Positions 56,053 through 64,000 of a stretch of DNA of 64,000 bases are shown in pieces. How positions within the stretch are numbered: position 1 is the first letter of the stretch; every line of letters begins with the position of its first letter. The position numbers were made by a program, and so were the translations under genes. The notes below the pieces were generated by a model. It was not told where the DNA came from. It made no database searches and saw only the letters and a list, made by a program, of their open reading frames with translations. Source of the stretch: Luteimonas viscosa (GTDB taxonomy: Bacteria; Pseudomonadota; Gammaproteobacteria; Xanthomonadales; Xanthomonadaceae); NCBI RefSeq assembly GCF_008244685.1, contig NZ_VTFT01000001.1, positions 785,248 through 849,247 of the forward strand. The letters are read 5' to 3'.

Positions 56053-58287
56053 TCAGCCGTGCCTGCGCCGGAGTTCCCAGGTGCGGTGGATGCGCGGGTT
56101 GCGGGCGAAGTCGGGCGGGATGGTCGCGGCGCTGACGTCCTCGACCCGGGCGAACGCCGCCAGCGCGTCCGCATCGAGCCGGAAGCGGCGGAAATTGTTC
56201 GAGAAATAGAGCACGCCATCCGGCGCCAGGCGCGAGACCGCCAGCTGCAGCAGCTCCACGTGCGAGCGCTGCACGTCGAAGTCGTCGGCGCGCGCGGAAT
56301 TGGAGAACGTCGGCGGATCGCAGAACACCAGGTCGTATTCGCCACGGTCGGCACGCAGCCAGGCCATCGCGTCGGCCTGGGCGATGCGGTGCCGGGTACC
56401 GCCGATCGCGTTCTCGCGCAGGTTGTCGGCCAGCCATTCGAGGTAGGTCGCCGACAGGTCGACGCTGGTGGTCTGCGCCGCGCCGCCGACGGCCGCCTGC
56501 ACCGTCGCCGCGCCGGTGTAGCAGAACAGGTTGAGCAGGCGCCGGTCGCGCGCCTGCTGCGCGATGCGCAGGCGCAGCGGACGATGGTCGAGGAACAGGC
56601 CGGTGTCCAGGTAGTCGAACAGGTTCACCCGCAGGCGCGCCGCGCCCTCGCGCACAGTCAGGAACTCGCCGCGACGGGCGAAGTGGCCGTACTTGGCTCC
56701 GCCCCGCCCCTTGACGCGGGTCTTCACCGCGATGCGTTCGCGCGGCACCTCCAGCGCATCCGACGCGCCTGCCAGCAGTTCGCCGAAACGCTTGCGCGTG
56801 ACCGCCTCGGGGATCTCGGCAGGCGCGGCGTACTCCTGCACGTGCAGCCAGCGCTCGCGCGACACGACATCGGTGTAGACGTCGATCGCCGCGGAATATT
56901 CGGGGATGTCGGCATCGTAGGCGCGGAAGCAGTCGACCTCCTCGCGTTCGCGCCAGGCGCGCGAGGCCTTCAGGGTCTTGCGCAGGCGGTTGGCGACCAT
57001 GCCGGCGCCCTCCGACAGCACCCGCGGCGCCGCATCCACCCGCGCCGCGGGCAGGACCGGATCGCATACGACCAGCACGCATTCCAGTGCGCCGTTGAAC
57101 ACCTGGTAGGTCTTCTTCGCACGCAGGCCGGTGGCGAAGGCCAGTTCGCGATCGCCGCACAGCAGGCTCGCGCGCCATTGCGGCACCGCCCGCCTGAGCG
57201 CGTCGCCGAGTGCGCGGTACAGCGCGGGGTCGGCGGCCAGTCGCGCGTCGTAGGGCGGATTGCAGACGACGAGCCCGCGCGCCGACCAGGTGGATTCCCC
57301 TGTCGCAGCGGTCCCTGCCGGGACATCCGCCACCGGGTCCAACGCAGGGTCGCCGGCAACTGCACCGGAGTGTTGCCCGAGACCTGCCGCGTCCAGTTGC
57401 GCGATGGAACGCACGTGCCAGCGCACCGCATCGCGCAGGCCCGCGGCCGCGGCATTCTCGCGCGCGGCGCGGATCGCCTGCGGATCGATGTCGCCGCCAT
57501 CGAACACCGGGCGCAGCGCGGTCCGGCCGACGCGTTCGCGCGCCAGCGCCTCTTCGACCATTCCATCCCACGCCGCCACATCGAAACCGCGCCAGCGGCT
57601 CGGCGCGCGCCCGCCGTGGCGCAGCAAGCCCGGCGCGACATCGGCCGCCATCAGCGCGCCTTCGATCAGCAGCGTGCCGCTGCCGCACATCGGGTCCAGC
57701 AGCGCGCCGCCCTCGGCGTACAGCGCGGGCCAGCCGCCGCGCAGCAGTACGGCCGCGGCGAGGTTTTCCTTCAGCGGCGCCTCGCCCTGGGCGCGACGCC
57801 AGCCGCGCCGATGCAGCGGCCCGCCGCCCAGGTCGACCGACAGGATGGCGCGGCCCTTGCGCACCACCAGGTTCAGGCGCAGGTCCGGGGCTTCGAGGTC
57901 GACGTCGGGGCGTGCGCCGGTGGTGTCGCGCAGCGCATCCACCACCGCGTCCTTGATCCGCTGCGCCGCGTAGCGCGCATGGGTGACTTCGCTGCCGGAG
58001 ACGTGCGCGTCCACCGCCAGGGTCATCGTGGCATCGAGGTGCTCGTGCCAGGGCACCGCGCGCGCGCCGGCGTAGAGCGCATGCTCGTCGGCGCAGGCAT
58101 AGTCCGCCAGCGGCCACAGTACGCGGCTCGCCAGCCGCGACCACAGCACCGCGCGTTGCGCGTCGGACAACGAGCCTTCGGCATGGGCGCCGGCGACCGC
58201 GGCCGTCCCGCCGCTGCAGCCCAGCGCGACGAGCTCGTCGACCAGCAGGTATTCCAGGCCCTTGGCGCAGCTGGCGAAGAACTTCAT
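56053..58287 (-). CDS. rlmL: Bifunctional 23S rRNA methyltransferase RlmKL
   Basis: A 744-residue fusion. The N-terminal THUMP and RlmL part (m2G2445) has [17 protein letters not shown] and [11 protein letters not shown]. The C-terminal RlmK part (m7G2069) has [14 protein letters not shown] and [13 protein letters not shown]. The whole is the expected length for the Gammaproteobacterial fusion. Its start overlaps the stop of the alpha/beta hydrolase (ATGA), so the MOSC-hydrolase-rlmKL genes are coupled. Confidence 0.95.
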   Translation of the reverse strand: MKFFASCAKGLEYLLVDELVALGCSGGTAAVAGAHAEGSLSDAQRAVLWSRLASRVLWPLADYACADEHALYAGARAVPWHEHLDATMTLAVDAHVSGSEVTHARYAAQRIKDAVVDALRDTTGARPDVDLEAPDLRLNLVVRKGRAILSVDLGGGPLHRRGWRRAQGEAPLKENLAAAVLLRGGWPALYAEGGALLDPMCGSGTLLIEGALMAADVAPGLLRHGGRAPSRWRGFDVAAWDGMVEEALARERVGRTALRPVFDGGDIDPQAIRAARENAAAAGLRDAVRWHVRSIAQLDAAGLGQHSGAVAGDPALDPVADVPAGTAATGESTWSARGLVVCNPPYDARLAADPALYRALGDALRRAVPQWRASLLCGDRELAFATGLRAKKTYQVFNGALECVLVVCDPVLPAARVDAAPRVLSEGAGMVANRLRKTLKASRAWREREEVDCFRAYDADIPEYSAAIDVYTDVVSRERWLHVQEYAAPAEIPEAVTRKRFGELLAGASDALEVPRERIAVKTRVKGRGGAKYGHFARRGEFLTVREGAARLRVNLFDYLDTGLFLDHRPLRLRIAQQARDRRLLNLFCYTGAATVQAAVGGAAQTTSVDLSATYLEWLADNLRENAIGGTRHRIAQADAMAWLRADRGEYDLVFCDPPTFSNSARADDFDVQRSHVELLQLAVSRLAPDGVLYFSNNFRRFRLDADALAAFARVEDVSAATIPPDFARNPRIHRTWELRRRHG

Positions 58288-58820
58288 GCGCGCAGTCCCG
58301 CGAGCAGCCCTGCGAACGCCTGCGCCGCGGTCTCGACGTGGTCCGCGAGGCGATGCGCATCGTCCACCAGCAGCAGGGTGGCGCTGCGTGCATGCGCCCA
58401 GTCGACCACCGCGGTGGCGGGGATCAGTTCGTCGTGCCAGCCGTGGACGATCGATACCGGCACGTCCGCGGCCTGCAGCGGCGGCGCGGCACCCATCCGC
58501 GTAGGCGGGGCCATCAGGAACAGGCCCGCGACCGGCACCCGCAGCGAGACCTGCCCGGAGATCCAGGCGCCGAGGCTGGATCCTGCCAGCACCAGCCGGC
58601 CGCGCCGCGCCGCTGCGACGGCACGCGCATGCAGGCGCTCGACGCGCGCATACACGTCGCCGAGATCGCTCACCTCGCGCATCGCGTCGAGGTCGGTGTA
58701 ATCGGGTCGCTCATGGGTCCAGCCCAGGCGCTCGGCGACTTCCGCCAGCGCCGTCACCTTGGTCGCGTCCGGCCCGCTCTCGAACCCGTGCGAGAGGATG
58801 CAGTGACCCTGCGCGCTCAC
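58284..58820 (-). CDS. Alpha/beta hydrolase (small YcfP/UPF0227-like type)
   Basis: A protein of about 178 residues with the nucleophile elbow [11 protein letters not shown] and later triad candidates [10 protein letters not shown] (Asp) and [11 protein letters not shown] (His). The N-terminal strand [14 protein letters not shown] is like esterases of this size. Substrate unknown. I propose GTG 58820 as start, because it overlaps the MOSC stop (GTGA); GTG 58832 is the alternative. It also overlaps rlmKL. Confidence 0.78.
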   Translation of the reverse strand: MSAQGHCILSHGFESGPDATKVTALAEVAERLGWTHERPDYTDLDAMREVSDLGDVYARVERLHARAVAAARRGRLVLAGSSLGAWISGQVSLRVPVAGLFLMAPPTRMGAAPPLQAADVPVSIVHGWHDELIPATAVVDWAHARSATLLLVDDAHRLADHVETAAQAFAGLLAGLRA

Positions 58821-59317
58821 GCGCCAACCCACTCCACCGCATCGCCGAGGCGCAGTTCACCGCCTTCCAGTATCCGTGCGCACAACCCGCCCATGCCGCG
58901 CAGGGCGTTGTAGCCGCCGGCACCTAGCGCGACTTCCATCCGCGAACACGGGTCGCACGCGACCGTGCCTTCCAGCAGCACGTCGCCGATGCGGAAACGG
59001 TTGCCCTTCAGCGCGATCAACGCAATCCCGGACACGACGAGGTTGCGGCGCAGGGTCGCGGGCACGATCTCCTCGTGCCCGGCGAGCGCGGCGATCGCGG
59101 GCAGGTGCTCGGCCTGGATCAGGGTGACGCCGCGCTTGCCGCTGCCGCCGTTGTAGCGATCGCCGGCAAGTCCGCCGCCGGCGCTGGCCTGCGCCGAACC
59201 GACTTCGCGCATCGGAACATCCCGCGCCGGTCGCAGGCCGATCCACTGCACCTGGCCCGCGCGCGGGAACCGGGTCATGAGGCGATGCAGGTCGGTCCCG
59301 GGCGGCGGCAGTTCCAT
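58817..59317 (-). CDS. MOSC domain protein
   Basis: A 166-residue beta-rich domain related to the C-terminal domain of molybdenum cofactor sulfurase. Motifs seen are GLAGDRYNGGSGKRGVTLI near residue 50, LRRNLVVSGI and the conserved cysteine segment ACDPCSRMEVALG. Such proteins bind molybdenum cofactor or move sulfur; the partner is unknown. The start codon is 22 bp from the divergent ampD-like gene and may be leaderless. Confidence 0.88.
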   Translation of the reverse strand: MELPPPGTDLHRLMTRFPRAGQVQWIGLRPARDVPMREVGSAQASAGGGLAGDRYNGGSGKRGVTLIQAEHLPAIAALAGHEEIVPATLRRNLVVSGIALIALKGNRFRIGDVLLEGTVACDPCSRMEVALGAGGYNALRGMGGLCARILEGGELRLGDAVEWVGA

Positions 59318-59323
59318 CGCGCA

Positions 59324-59333
59324 ATGCTAGCAT
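59324..59333. promoter_or_regulatory. Symmetric shared -10 region of the MOSC and ampD-like genes
   Basis: The 10-bp palindrome ATGCTAGCAT contains TAGCAT on each strand. From the last base of each hexamer to the A of the corresponding start codon is exactly 7 positions on both sides, in a gap of only 22 bp. Both transcripts would then start at or near the AUG. No good -35 is visible on either side. Confidence 0.5.
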
Positions 59334-59339
59334 CGCCCC

Positions 59340-59912
59340 ATGCCGCCGCCGTCCGAGCACGTCGCGATCCGCGTCCACCATCTGCCCTACGTCGAGCGGC
59401 TCGAATCGCGTTCGATCGGGGCGATCGACCTGGTGGTGATCCACTGCACCGAGCTTCCCGATCTCGCCACCGCGCGCAGCTACGGCGAGCGCGTCCTCCA
59501 TTCCGGCAGCGGCACCGGCAACAGCGGACACTGGTACGTCGATCGCGACGGCACCATCGTCGAATACGTAGCGCCGGACCGCATCGCCCACCACGTGCGT
59601 GGCCACAACGCGCGCTCGGTCGGCATCGAACTGGTGAACACCGGCCGCTATCCACATTGGCTCGACACGCGCCATCAGGCGATGGACGAGCCCTACCCCG
59701 ACGCGCAGATCGAGGCGCTGCTGGCGCTGCTGGCGTCGGTGCGCGCCAGCCTGCCGGCGCTGCGCTCGATCGCCGGCCACGAGGACCTGGACACCGGCCG
59801 CGTGCCCGCCAGCGACGATCCCGCGGTGCAGGTGCCGCGCAAGCGCGACCCCGGCCCGCTCTTTCCCTGGGCGCGCGTGCTGCCGGCCTGCGGGCTTCAA
59901 CGACTGCCGTAG
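59340..59912 (+). CDS. ampD: N-acetylmuramoyl-L-alanine amidase (AmpD-like, amidase 2 family)
   Basis: A 190-residue zinc amidase without a signal peptide, expected to cleave anhydro-muropeptides in peptidoglycan recycling. Zinc ligand candidates are the His in LVVIHCTELPD, the His in SIAGHEDLDTGR and the Asp in PRKRDPGPLFPW. The His-rich central part GHWYVDRDGTIVEYV and SVGIELVN match the family. It could be AmpD or a close paralog; no ampE or ampR is adjacent. Confidence 0.87.
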   Translation: MPPPSEHVAIRVHHLPYVERLESRSIGAIDLVVIHCTELPDLATARSYGERVLHSGSGTGNSGHWYVDRDGTIVEYVAPDRIAHHVRGHNARSVGIELVNTGRYPHWLDTRHQAMDEPYPDAQIEALLALLASVRASLPALRSIAGHEDLDTGRVPASDDPAVQVPRKRDPGPLFPWARVLPACGLQRLP

Positions 59913-60011
59913 GCCGCCCCCGCACCCCGCCGCCGTTCGCGGCGGGACACGAAGCCGCCAGCACGGTCACGACGCACGCGGCGCGCGCCGGAGCAGGCCT
60001 TCGCAGGCCCG

Positions 60012-60017
60012 TATAAT
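60012..60017 (+). promoter_or_regulatory. Consensus -10 element of tesB
   Basis: A perfect TATAAT occurs 27 bp before the tesB start in GC-rich DNA. The -35 is not clear. Confidence 0.5.
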
Positions 60018-60043
60018 CGCGATTCGCCCCCCCGCGCCCGCCC

Positions 60044-60940
60044 ATGACCTCGCCCGTTTCCGAGCTGATCGAACTGCTGTCGCTGGAGCGGCTCGAGCAG
60101 GACCTGTTCCGCGGCCAGAGCCGCGACATCGGCACCCGCTACGTGTTCGGCGGGCAGGTGTTGGGCCAGGCGCTGTCGGCGGCGCAGGCGACGATGCCCG
60201 AACCGCGCGCGGCGCATTCGCTGCACGCCTACTTCCTGCGCGCGGGCGACATCGAGCATCCGATCGTCTACCACGTCGACCGCACCCGCGACGGCGGCAG
60301 CTTCTCGGTGCGCCGGGTGACCGCGATCCAGCACGGCAAGGTGATCTTCTTCTGCGCCGCCTCGTTCCAGGAGACCGAGGGCGGCGTCGAACACCAGCCG
60401 CCGATGCCGCAGGTACCCGATCCGGACGATATCTCCCCGGCCGAGCCGATCGCCGCCGACGTGCTGGCGACGCTCCCCACCAAGGTGCAGCGCTGGCTCG
60501 CCCGCGGCGGTCCGTTCGAGTTCCGCCACGTGCATCCGCGCAACGATCTCAAGCCGGCCAAGCAGCCGCCCTTCAACCACGTCTGGTTCCGGCTGGGCGA
60601 ACGGGTCGGCGACGGTCCGGAACTGCATCGCGCCCTGCTCGCGTATGCCTCCGATTTCCACCTGCTCGGCACCACCACCTTCCCGCACGGCATCAGCTAT
60701 TACCAGCCGGACGTGCAGATGGCCTCGCTCGACCACGCGCTGTGGTTCCACCGTCCGTTCCGGGCCGACGAATGGCTGCTGTATTCGATCGACAGCCCCA
60801 GCGCGCAGGGATCGCGCGGCCTGGCGCGCGGCCAGGTCTTCAGCCGCGAGGGCCGGCTGGTGGCCAGCACCGCGCAGGAAGGCCTGATCCGCGTGGTCGA
60901 CCAGGCGCGTGCGGTCGATCCCGCGTCGGCGAAGGGCTGA
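60044..60940 (+). CDS. tesB: Acyl-CoA thioesterase II
   Basis: A 298-residue double-hotdog thioesterase that hydrolyses medium and long acyl-CoAs. Motifs include GTRYVFGGQVLGQALSAA, HSLHAYFLRAGD, RDGGSFSVRRVTAIQHGK and the C-terminal ASLDHALWFHRPFRADEWLL with the catalytic Asp. Length is slightly above E. coli TesB. The DUF2007 gene follows after 3 bp, so they are likely cotranscribed. Confidence 0.95.
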   Translation: MTSPVSELIELLSLERLEQDLFRGQSRDIGTRYVFGGQVLGQALSAAQATMPEPRAAHSLHAYFLRAGDIEHPIVYHVDRTRDGGSFSVRRVTAIQHGKVIFFCAASFQETEGGVEHQPPMPQVPDPDDISPAEPIAADVLATLPTKVQRWLARGGPFEFRHVHPRNDLKPAKQPPFNHVWFRLGERVGDGPELHRALLAYASDFHLLGTTTFPHGISYYQPDVQMASLDHALWFHRPFRADEWLLYSIDSPSAQGSRGLARGQVFSREGRLVASTAQEGLIRVVDQARAVDPASAKG

Positions 60941-60943
60941 ACC

Positions 60944-61768
60944 GTGCGCCAGGTCTTCAGCAGCGCACGCATCGAGAACGCCGAAGCCGTCGCCCGGTTG
61001 CTCGCCGACCAGGGCATCGAGGTGCGGGTCGAGAACGGCCGCACCCTGCGCAGCTCGATCCGCGGCAATTTCAGCTATCGCGAACAGGCGGAGGGCGCGA
61101 CGCGCGCAGCGGTGTGGGTGATCCGCTCCGACGACCAGCCGCGCGCGCGCCAGCTGTTGCGCGAAGCGGGCCTGCTGGAAGCGACCGCCGCCAACCCGGG
61201 CAACTTCCTGCCCGCGATCGGCCATGCCGCGCGCCTGGACGCGGCTTCGCCCAAGCGCCGCGTCCGCGTCCGGTTCGGCCTGTTGATCGTCGCGGCCGTG
61301 GCGCTGGCGCTGTGGCTCAACCAGTTCCGCAATCCCGGCTGGGACCTGCCCGAACCGGTGCGCGCCGACGCGCCGGCGGCGAGCCCGATCGACCCGTCGC
61401 TGCAGGCGATCGCCACCAGCGCAGACACGCATTACCGCATCCCCACCCCGCCCGCACTGGCCGCGACCCTCGCCGCGCTGGAGCAGGCGCAGTCACCGGA
61501 TGCCCGGCTGTGTCTCGCCGTCGACGGCGAGGCCCCGGGTGAAGCCGCGCTGGCGGCCGCGCGCGCGGCCGGTCTCGATCCACGGCCGGCCTCCACCTGC
61601 GAGGATGGAGACGACTCGCTGCGGGTCTCGGTTTCGGACTACCTGACCGACGGCTCGGGATCGGGCACGGTCGAGGTTTCGGTAGCCCGCGGCGATGCCA
61701 GCCCCACCCCGCGCCGGGTCGAGGTCGAGCGTGCCGAGGACCAGTGGCGCATCCTGCGTACACTCTGA
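60944..61768 (+). CDS. DUF2007-domain membrane protein of unknown function
   Basis: A 274-residue protein with a GTG start. The N-terminal domain (RQVFSSARIENAEAVARLLA, then GIEVRVENG) matches the DUF2007 putative signal-transducing domain. One membrane segment lies at about residues 111-126 (VRFGLLIVAAVALALWL). The C-terminal region (about 160-274) is predicted extracytoplasmic and ends VEVERAEDQWRILRTL. Xanthomonas relatives are named pathogenicity-like without proof. It follows tesB by 3 bp. Confidence 0.7.
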   Translation: MRQVFSSARIENAEAVARLLADQGIEVRVENGRTLRSSIRGNFSYREQAEGATRAAVWVIRSDDQPRARQLLREAGLLEATAANPGNFLPAIGHAARLDAASPKRRVRVRFGLLIVAAVALALWLNQFRNPGWDLPEPVRADAPAASPIDPSLQAIATSADTHYRIPTPPALAATLAALEQAQSPDARLCLAVDGEAPGEAALAAARAAGLDPRPASTCEDGDDSLRVSVSDYLTDGSGSGTVEVSVARGDASPTPRRVEVERAEDQWRILRTL

Positions 61769-61827
61769 AGCGGTCACATCCGGCCCCCTGCGCCGGTCCC
61801 GTCCCGAAGCCCCTCCACCCGGCCACC

Positions 61828-62967
61828 ATGTCCAACGACGCGATCGACCTGCTGATCAAGCGCGAACTTCCCGCCGCGGTGCGCGGCGACCGCGACGCCT
61901 ACGGCAGGATCGTGGTCGCCAGCCAGAACGTGGTGACCGCCGTCGCCCTGGCCATCACCCGTGACGTGCCCACCAGCGAGGACATCGCCCAGGAGGCCTT
62001 CCTGTCCGCCTGGCACCACCTGCCGCGGCTGAAGAACCCGTCGAGTTTCCTGCCGTGGCTGCGCCAGATCACCCGCAACCTGGCCCACGACCACCTGCGC
62101 GGCCGGCGCAACCGCATGCTCGACGGCGAGGTCGCGGAGCTGGCCATCCAGCACGCCGCCGACCCCGACGGCTGCCCGCTGCAGCAGGCGCTCGATGCCG
62201 AGCGCGATGCCGTCGCCGCCGACCTGATCTCAGAGCTGCCCGAGGAAAGTCGCGAGGCCCTGCTGCTGTACTACCGCGAAGGCCAGAGTTCGAAGCAGGT
62301 GGCGATGCTGCTGGGACTGTCCGATGCGGCGGTGCGCAAGCGCCTCTCGCGCGCACGCCAGAGCGTGCGCGAGGACCTGCTCACGCGCTTCAGCGACTTC
62401 GCCCGCAGCAGCGCGCCTTCGGCCGCGTTCGCGGTCGGCGTCACCGCGGCGCTGGGCTTCAGCAAGCCGGCCGCCGCGGCCGGGCTGGGCATCGCCACCA
62501 AGTCGATCGCCGGCAGCCTGTTCGCGCGGTTCGCCCTGGGCTTCGCCGGTGCGGCGTCCGGTGGCCTGCTCGGTGGGCTGGTCGCGGCCTGGTTCGCACG
62601 CGGCGTCATCCTCGACTACGCCGACACCGCCGCCGAGCGCGACATGCTGCTGCGCTTCTCGCGCCGCTACATCGTGCTGTCGCTGGCGATGATCGCGGCG
62701 ATCATCGGCACCCACCTGGTGTTCGGCGACGAGCGCCACACCTTCGTCGCCATCGCCGTCGCGCTGCTGGCGATGAACTGGCAACTGCTGGTGATGCTGC
62801 CGCGGCGGATGAATCCGTTGCTGGCGCGCGACGCGCGGCGCGATCCGGTGGGTGCGAGGCAGCGGCTGCTGGCCTATCGGCTGACCTGGGGCCGCGGCGG
62901 GGTGATGATCAGCAACGTGATCGTGATCGGCTCGCTGATCATCGCCCACTTCCATTTCGGCGGCTGA
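61828..62967 (+). CDS. ECF-type RNA polymerase sigma factor with C-terminal membrane domain
   Basis: A 379-residue fusion. Sigma region 2 (about residues 10-90) has SEDIAQEAFLSAWHHLPRLK and FLPWLRQITRNLAHDHLR. Region 4 (about 130-185) has LPEESREALLLYYREGQSSK and LGLSDAAVRKRLSRARQ. The C-terminal part from about residue 200 has several hydrophobic segments (AAFAVGVTAALGF, FALGFAGAASGGLLGGLVAA, YIVLSLAMIAAIIGTHLVF, VAIAVALLAMNWQLLVMLP, VIVIGSLIIAHFHF). No separate anti-sigma gene follows, so the membrane part may hold the factor inactive. Confidence 0.88.
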   Translation: MSNDAIDLLIKRELPAAVRGDRDAYGRIVVASQNVVTAVALAITRDVPTSEDIAQEAFLSAWHHLPRLKNPSSFLPWLRQITRNLAHDHLRGRRNRMLDGEVAELAIQHAADPDGCPLQQALDAERDAVAADLISELPEESREALLLYYREGQSSKQVAMLLGLSDAAVRKRLSRARQSVREDLLTRFSDFARSSAPSAAFAVGVTAALGFSKPAAAAGLGIATKSIAGSLFARFALGFAGAASGGLLGGLVAAWFARGVILDYADTAAERDMLLRFSRRYIVLSLAMIAAIIGTHLVFGDERHTFVAIAVALLAMNWQLLVMLPRRMNPLLARDARRDPVGARQRLLAYRLTWGRGGVMISNVIVIGSLIIAHFHFGG

Positions 62968-63151
62968 AGCAGACCACGATACCGCTGGAGCAATCCGATC
63001 CTGATCCGCACGCCCTCGCGTGCCGCGCGGAGTGGAATGGCCAGAAGAAAAATGGCGTCTTTCCAACTCCGGAGATCTGGGAGGTTGCGAAGTCGGAGGG
63101 GGCTGTGGAGCGATCGCGTCGCTTCGCCCCATAGCGCGGCGACCTGACGCA

Positions 63152-63258
63152 CCCCGTTCTGGCTGGCAGGCCTTTGCGGCGAATGTCCCCCGGCATCCGC
63201 CTGCGGGCGGATGCCTCCTCCTTGATTTCGCCGCAAAGGCCTGCCAGCCAGAGCGGGG
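63152..63258. repeat. Compound palindromic element, copy 1
   Basis: Two 32-bp inverted arms, 63152-63183 and 63227-63258, match at 31 of 32 positions. They enclose a core with conserved halves (minus strand GAAATCAAGGAGGAGGC and GCCGGGGGACATTC) around an inner hairpin ATCCGCC-CGCA-GGCGGAT. It could fold into a long two-level hairpin. Confidence 0.9.
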
Positions 63259-63338
63259 CTCGGCTTGCGGACGCTGGGCCAGTCACGAAGTTCCTGGAAG
63301 GGTGCCCGCCCTGACGCGCCAACCCTCCCGCCACGTCT

Positions 63339-63428
63339 GGTGCGGACGCCCCTGGGTACGAAATCAAGGAGGAGGCGACGGGCGCAGCCCGTTGCCGGGG
63401 GACATTCGTGCCCAGGGGCGTCCGTACC
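63339..63428. repeat. Compound palindromic element, copy 2 (opposite orientation)
   Basis: Two 24-bp inverted arms, 63339-63362 and 63405-63428, match at 22 of 24 positions. The core halves are the same as in copy 1 (GAAATCAAGGAGGAGGC and GCCGGGGGACATTC) in the other orientation, but the arms and the inner hairpin (ACGGGC-GCA-GCCCGT) have different sequences. Conserved core with unrelated but self-complementary arms suggests selection on structure. Confidence 0.9.
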
Positions 63429-63495
63429 CGTCGCCTCGGTCAACGTTCGGACGCTGAGCTTTGCTTTTCTACGCCATGGCAGAAGATCCAAGAAA

Positions 63496-63523
63496 AAGGC
63501 CCGCGTCCTGCGACGCGGGCCTT
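63496..63523 (-). terminator. Rho-independent terminator of the EF-hand gene
   Basis: On the minus strand AAGGCCCGCGTC-GCAG-GACGCGGGCCTT is followed by TTTCTTGG. It lies 17 bp after the EF-hand stop. Confidence 0.85.
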
Positions 63524-63539
63524 CGTACCTCCGGCAGGG

Positions 63540-64000
63540 TCAGCGGCGCTGCGGCGGCTGCAGTTCCGCGCGGCTCAGGAAGCCGTCGCGGTTGTCGTCC
63601 ATCCACGCGAAGCGCTTGGCCAGTCGCGGCATCTTCTCGTCGACCTCGACGCGGCTGAGCTTGCCGTCGCCGTTGAGGTCGGCCGTGGTGAAGCGTTCAT
63701 CGAAGCGCTTGCGCATCTCGGCCTGGCGCAGCGGGCGCTGCGTCTCGTGCCAGGCGCGAAGTTCGTTGCGGACGATGTAACCGTCGCTGTTGGCGTCGAT
63801 CGCGTCGAAGTGCTCGCCCAGCCGATCGGGGCGTCCATCGCGACCAGCCCTGGCGGCCGCCACCTCTTCGCGGCTGAGGCGCCCGTCGCCATCGGCGTCG
63901 AGGCGTTCGGCGCCGTGGTGGCCGCCGTGGCTGCGCGAGCCCATGCCGCCGTGGCCATGGTGCCTGCGCTGCGGGCGCTCGCTGGCGTCGAGCCGGCCGT
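63540..64000 (-). CDS. EF-hand calcium-binding protein (5' end outside window)
   Basis: The C-terminal 152 residues are present and the frame runs off the window edge. At least four EF-hand loops are visible: DADGDGRLSREE, DANSDGYIVRNE, DLNGDGKLSRVE and DDNRDGFLSRAE, with a probable fifth at the edge (GRLDASE). A His/Gly-rich linker (HHGHGGMGSRSHGGHHG) lies between loops one and two. Such Xanthomonadaceae proteins are usually secreted, but the N-terminus is not seen. The role may be calcium binding at the cell surface. Confidence 0.85.
   Translation of the reverse strand, partial: GRLDASERPQRRHHGHGGMGSRSHGGHHGAERLDADGDGRLSREEVAAARAGRDGRPDRLGEHFDAIDANSDGYIVRNELRAWHETQRPLRQAEMRKRFDERFTTADLNGDGKLSRVEVDEKMPRLAKRFAWMDDNRDGFLSRAELQPPQRR

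Noticed and set aside
63265-63780. A 171-residue Arg-rich frame through compound element copy 2
   Set aside because: It overlaps the palindromes, the terminator and the antisense of the EF-hand gene. Such frames are likely spurious annotations of the repeat family.

Overview
The window is a 64 kb piece of a high-GC gammaproteobacterial chromosome (I estimate roughly 70% G+C), most likely from the Xanthomonadaceae (Lysobacter/Luteimonas/Xanthomonas relatives). The evidence is the order tig-clpP-clpX-lon-hupB-tRNA-Val-tRNA-Asp-ppiD, a xylBA operon preceded by xyl-box operators of the Xanthomonas type, a phoBR-ppk-ppx cluster, a NAD-type isocitrate dehydrogenase, a fused RlmKL and many heptamer-based intergenic repeats. 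I see no rRNA operon, insertion sequence, prophage, CRISPR array or riboswitch. Most genes are housekeeping; the unusual material lies in the intergenic DNA.

Layout. 1-1.6 kb: xylose catabolism on the minus strand (xylA cut by the window edge, xylB), with two xyl boxes upstream. 1.9-15 kb: repair and replication genes (cho, parC, dnaQ, rnhA), tpm, a bacterioferritin-like protein, a penicillin-acylase-type amidase, a PP2C phosphatase, then gloB, a MltD-like transglycosylase and fabI. 15-26 kb: the minus-strand proteostasis block, read as a tRNA cluster (Pro, Arg, His, Lys, Leu), tig, clpP, clpX, lon, hupB, tRNA-Val, tRNA-Asp, ppiD. A candidate heat-shock promoter precedes lon. The tRNA cluster contains tandem duplications of tRNA 3' ends: 176-bp units after tRNA-Lys and a 178-bp unit after tRNA-Leu. 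They resemble the rtT repeat after E. coli tyrT. 26-33 kb: a BI-1 protein, NhaC antiporter, isocitrate dehydrogenase, AhpD-like protein, glutaredoxin and BepA-like protease.

32.7-40.6 kb is a phosphate module. A three-repeat Pho box precedes phoB; phoR, ppk and ppx follow, with stop/start overlaps between phoR, ppk and ppx. A second Pho-box-like site lies before an overlapping glycosyltransferase/PAP2 phosphatase pair, which suggests phosphate-responsive envelope glycolipid synthesis. 40.6-46 kb (minus strand): a nitrilase/GNAT pair and a creBCD system with an exact cre tag before creD. 46-51 kb: rlmJ and mfd; mfd has captured a dispersed palindromic repeat in frame. 51-56 kb: ChaB, a lipoprotein histidine phosphatase, two pirins, aqpZ and two convergent paralogous genes for small unknown secreted proteins. 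56-64 kb: rlmKL, an alpha/beta hydrolase and a MOSC protein in overlapping order, a symmetric divergent promoter to an AmpD-type amidase, tesB, a DUF2007 protein, an ECF sigma factor with a fused membrane domain, a pair of compound palindromic elements and a truncated EF-hand gene.

Start codons were chosen by family length, ribosome-binding sites and overlap with upstream stops. Many very long antisense reading frames exist because of the high GC content and were treated as shadows.
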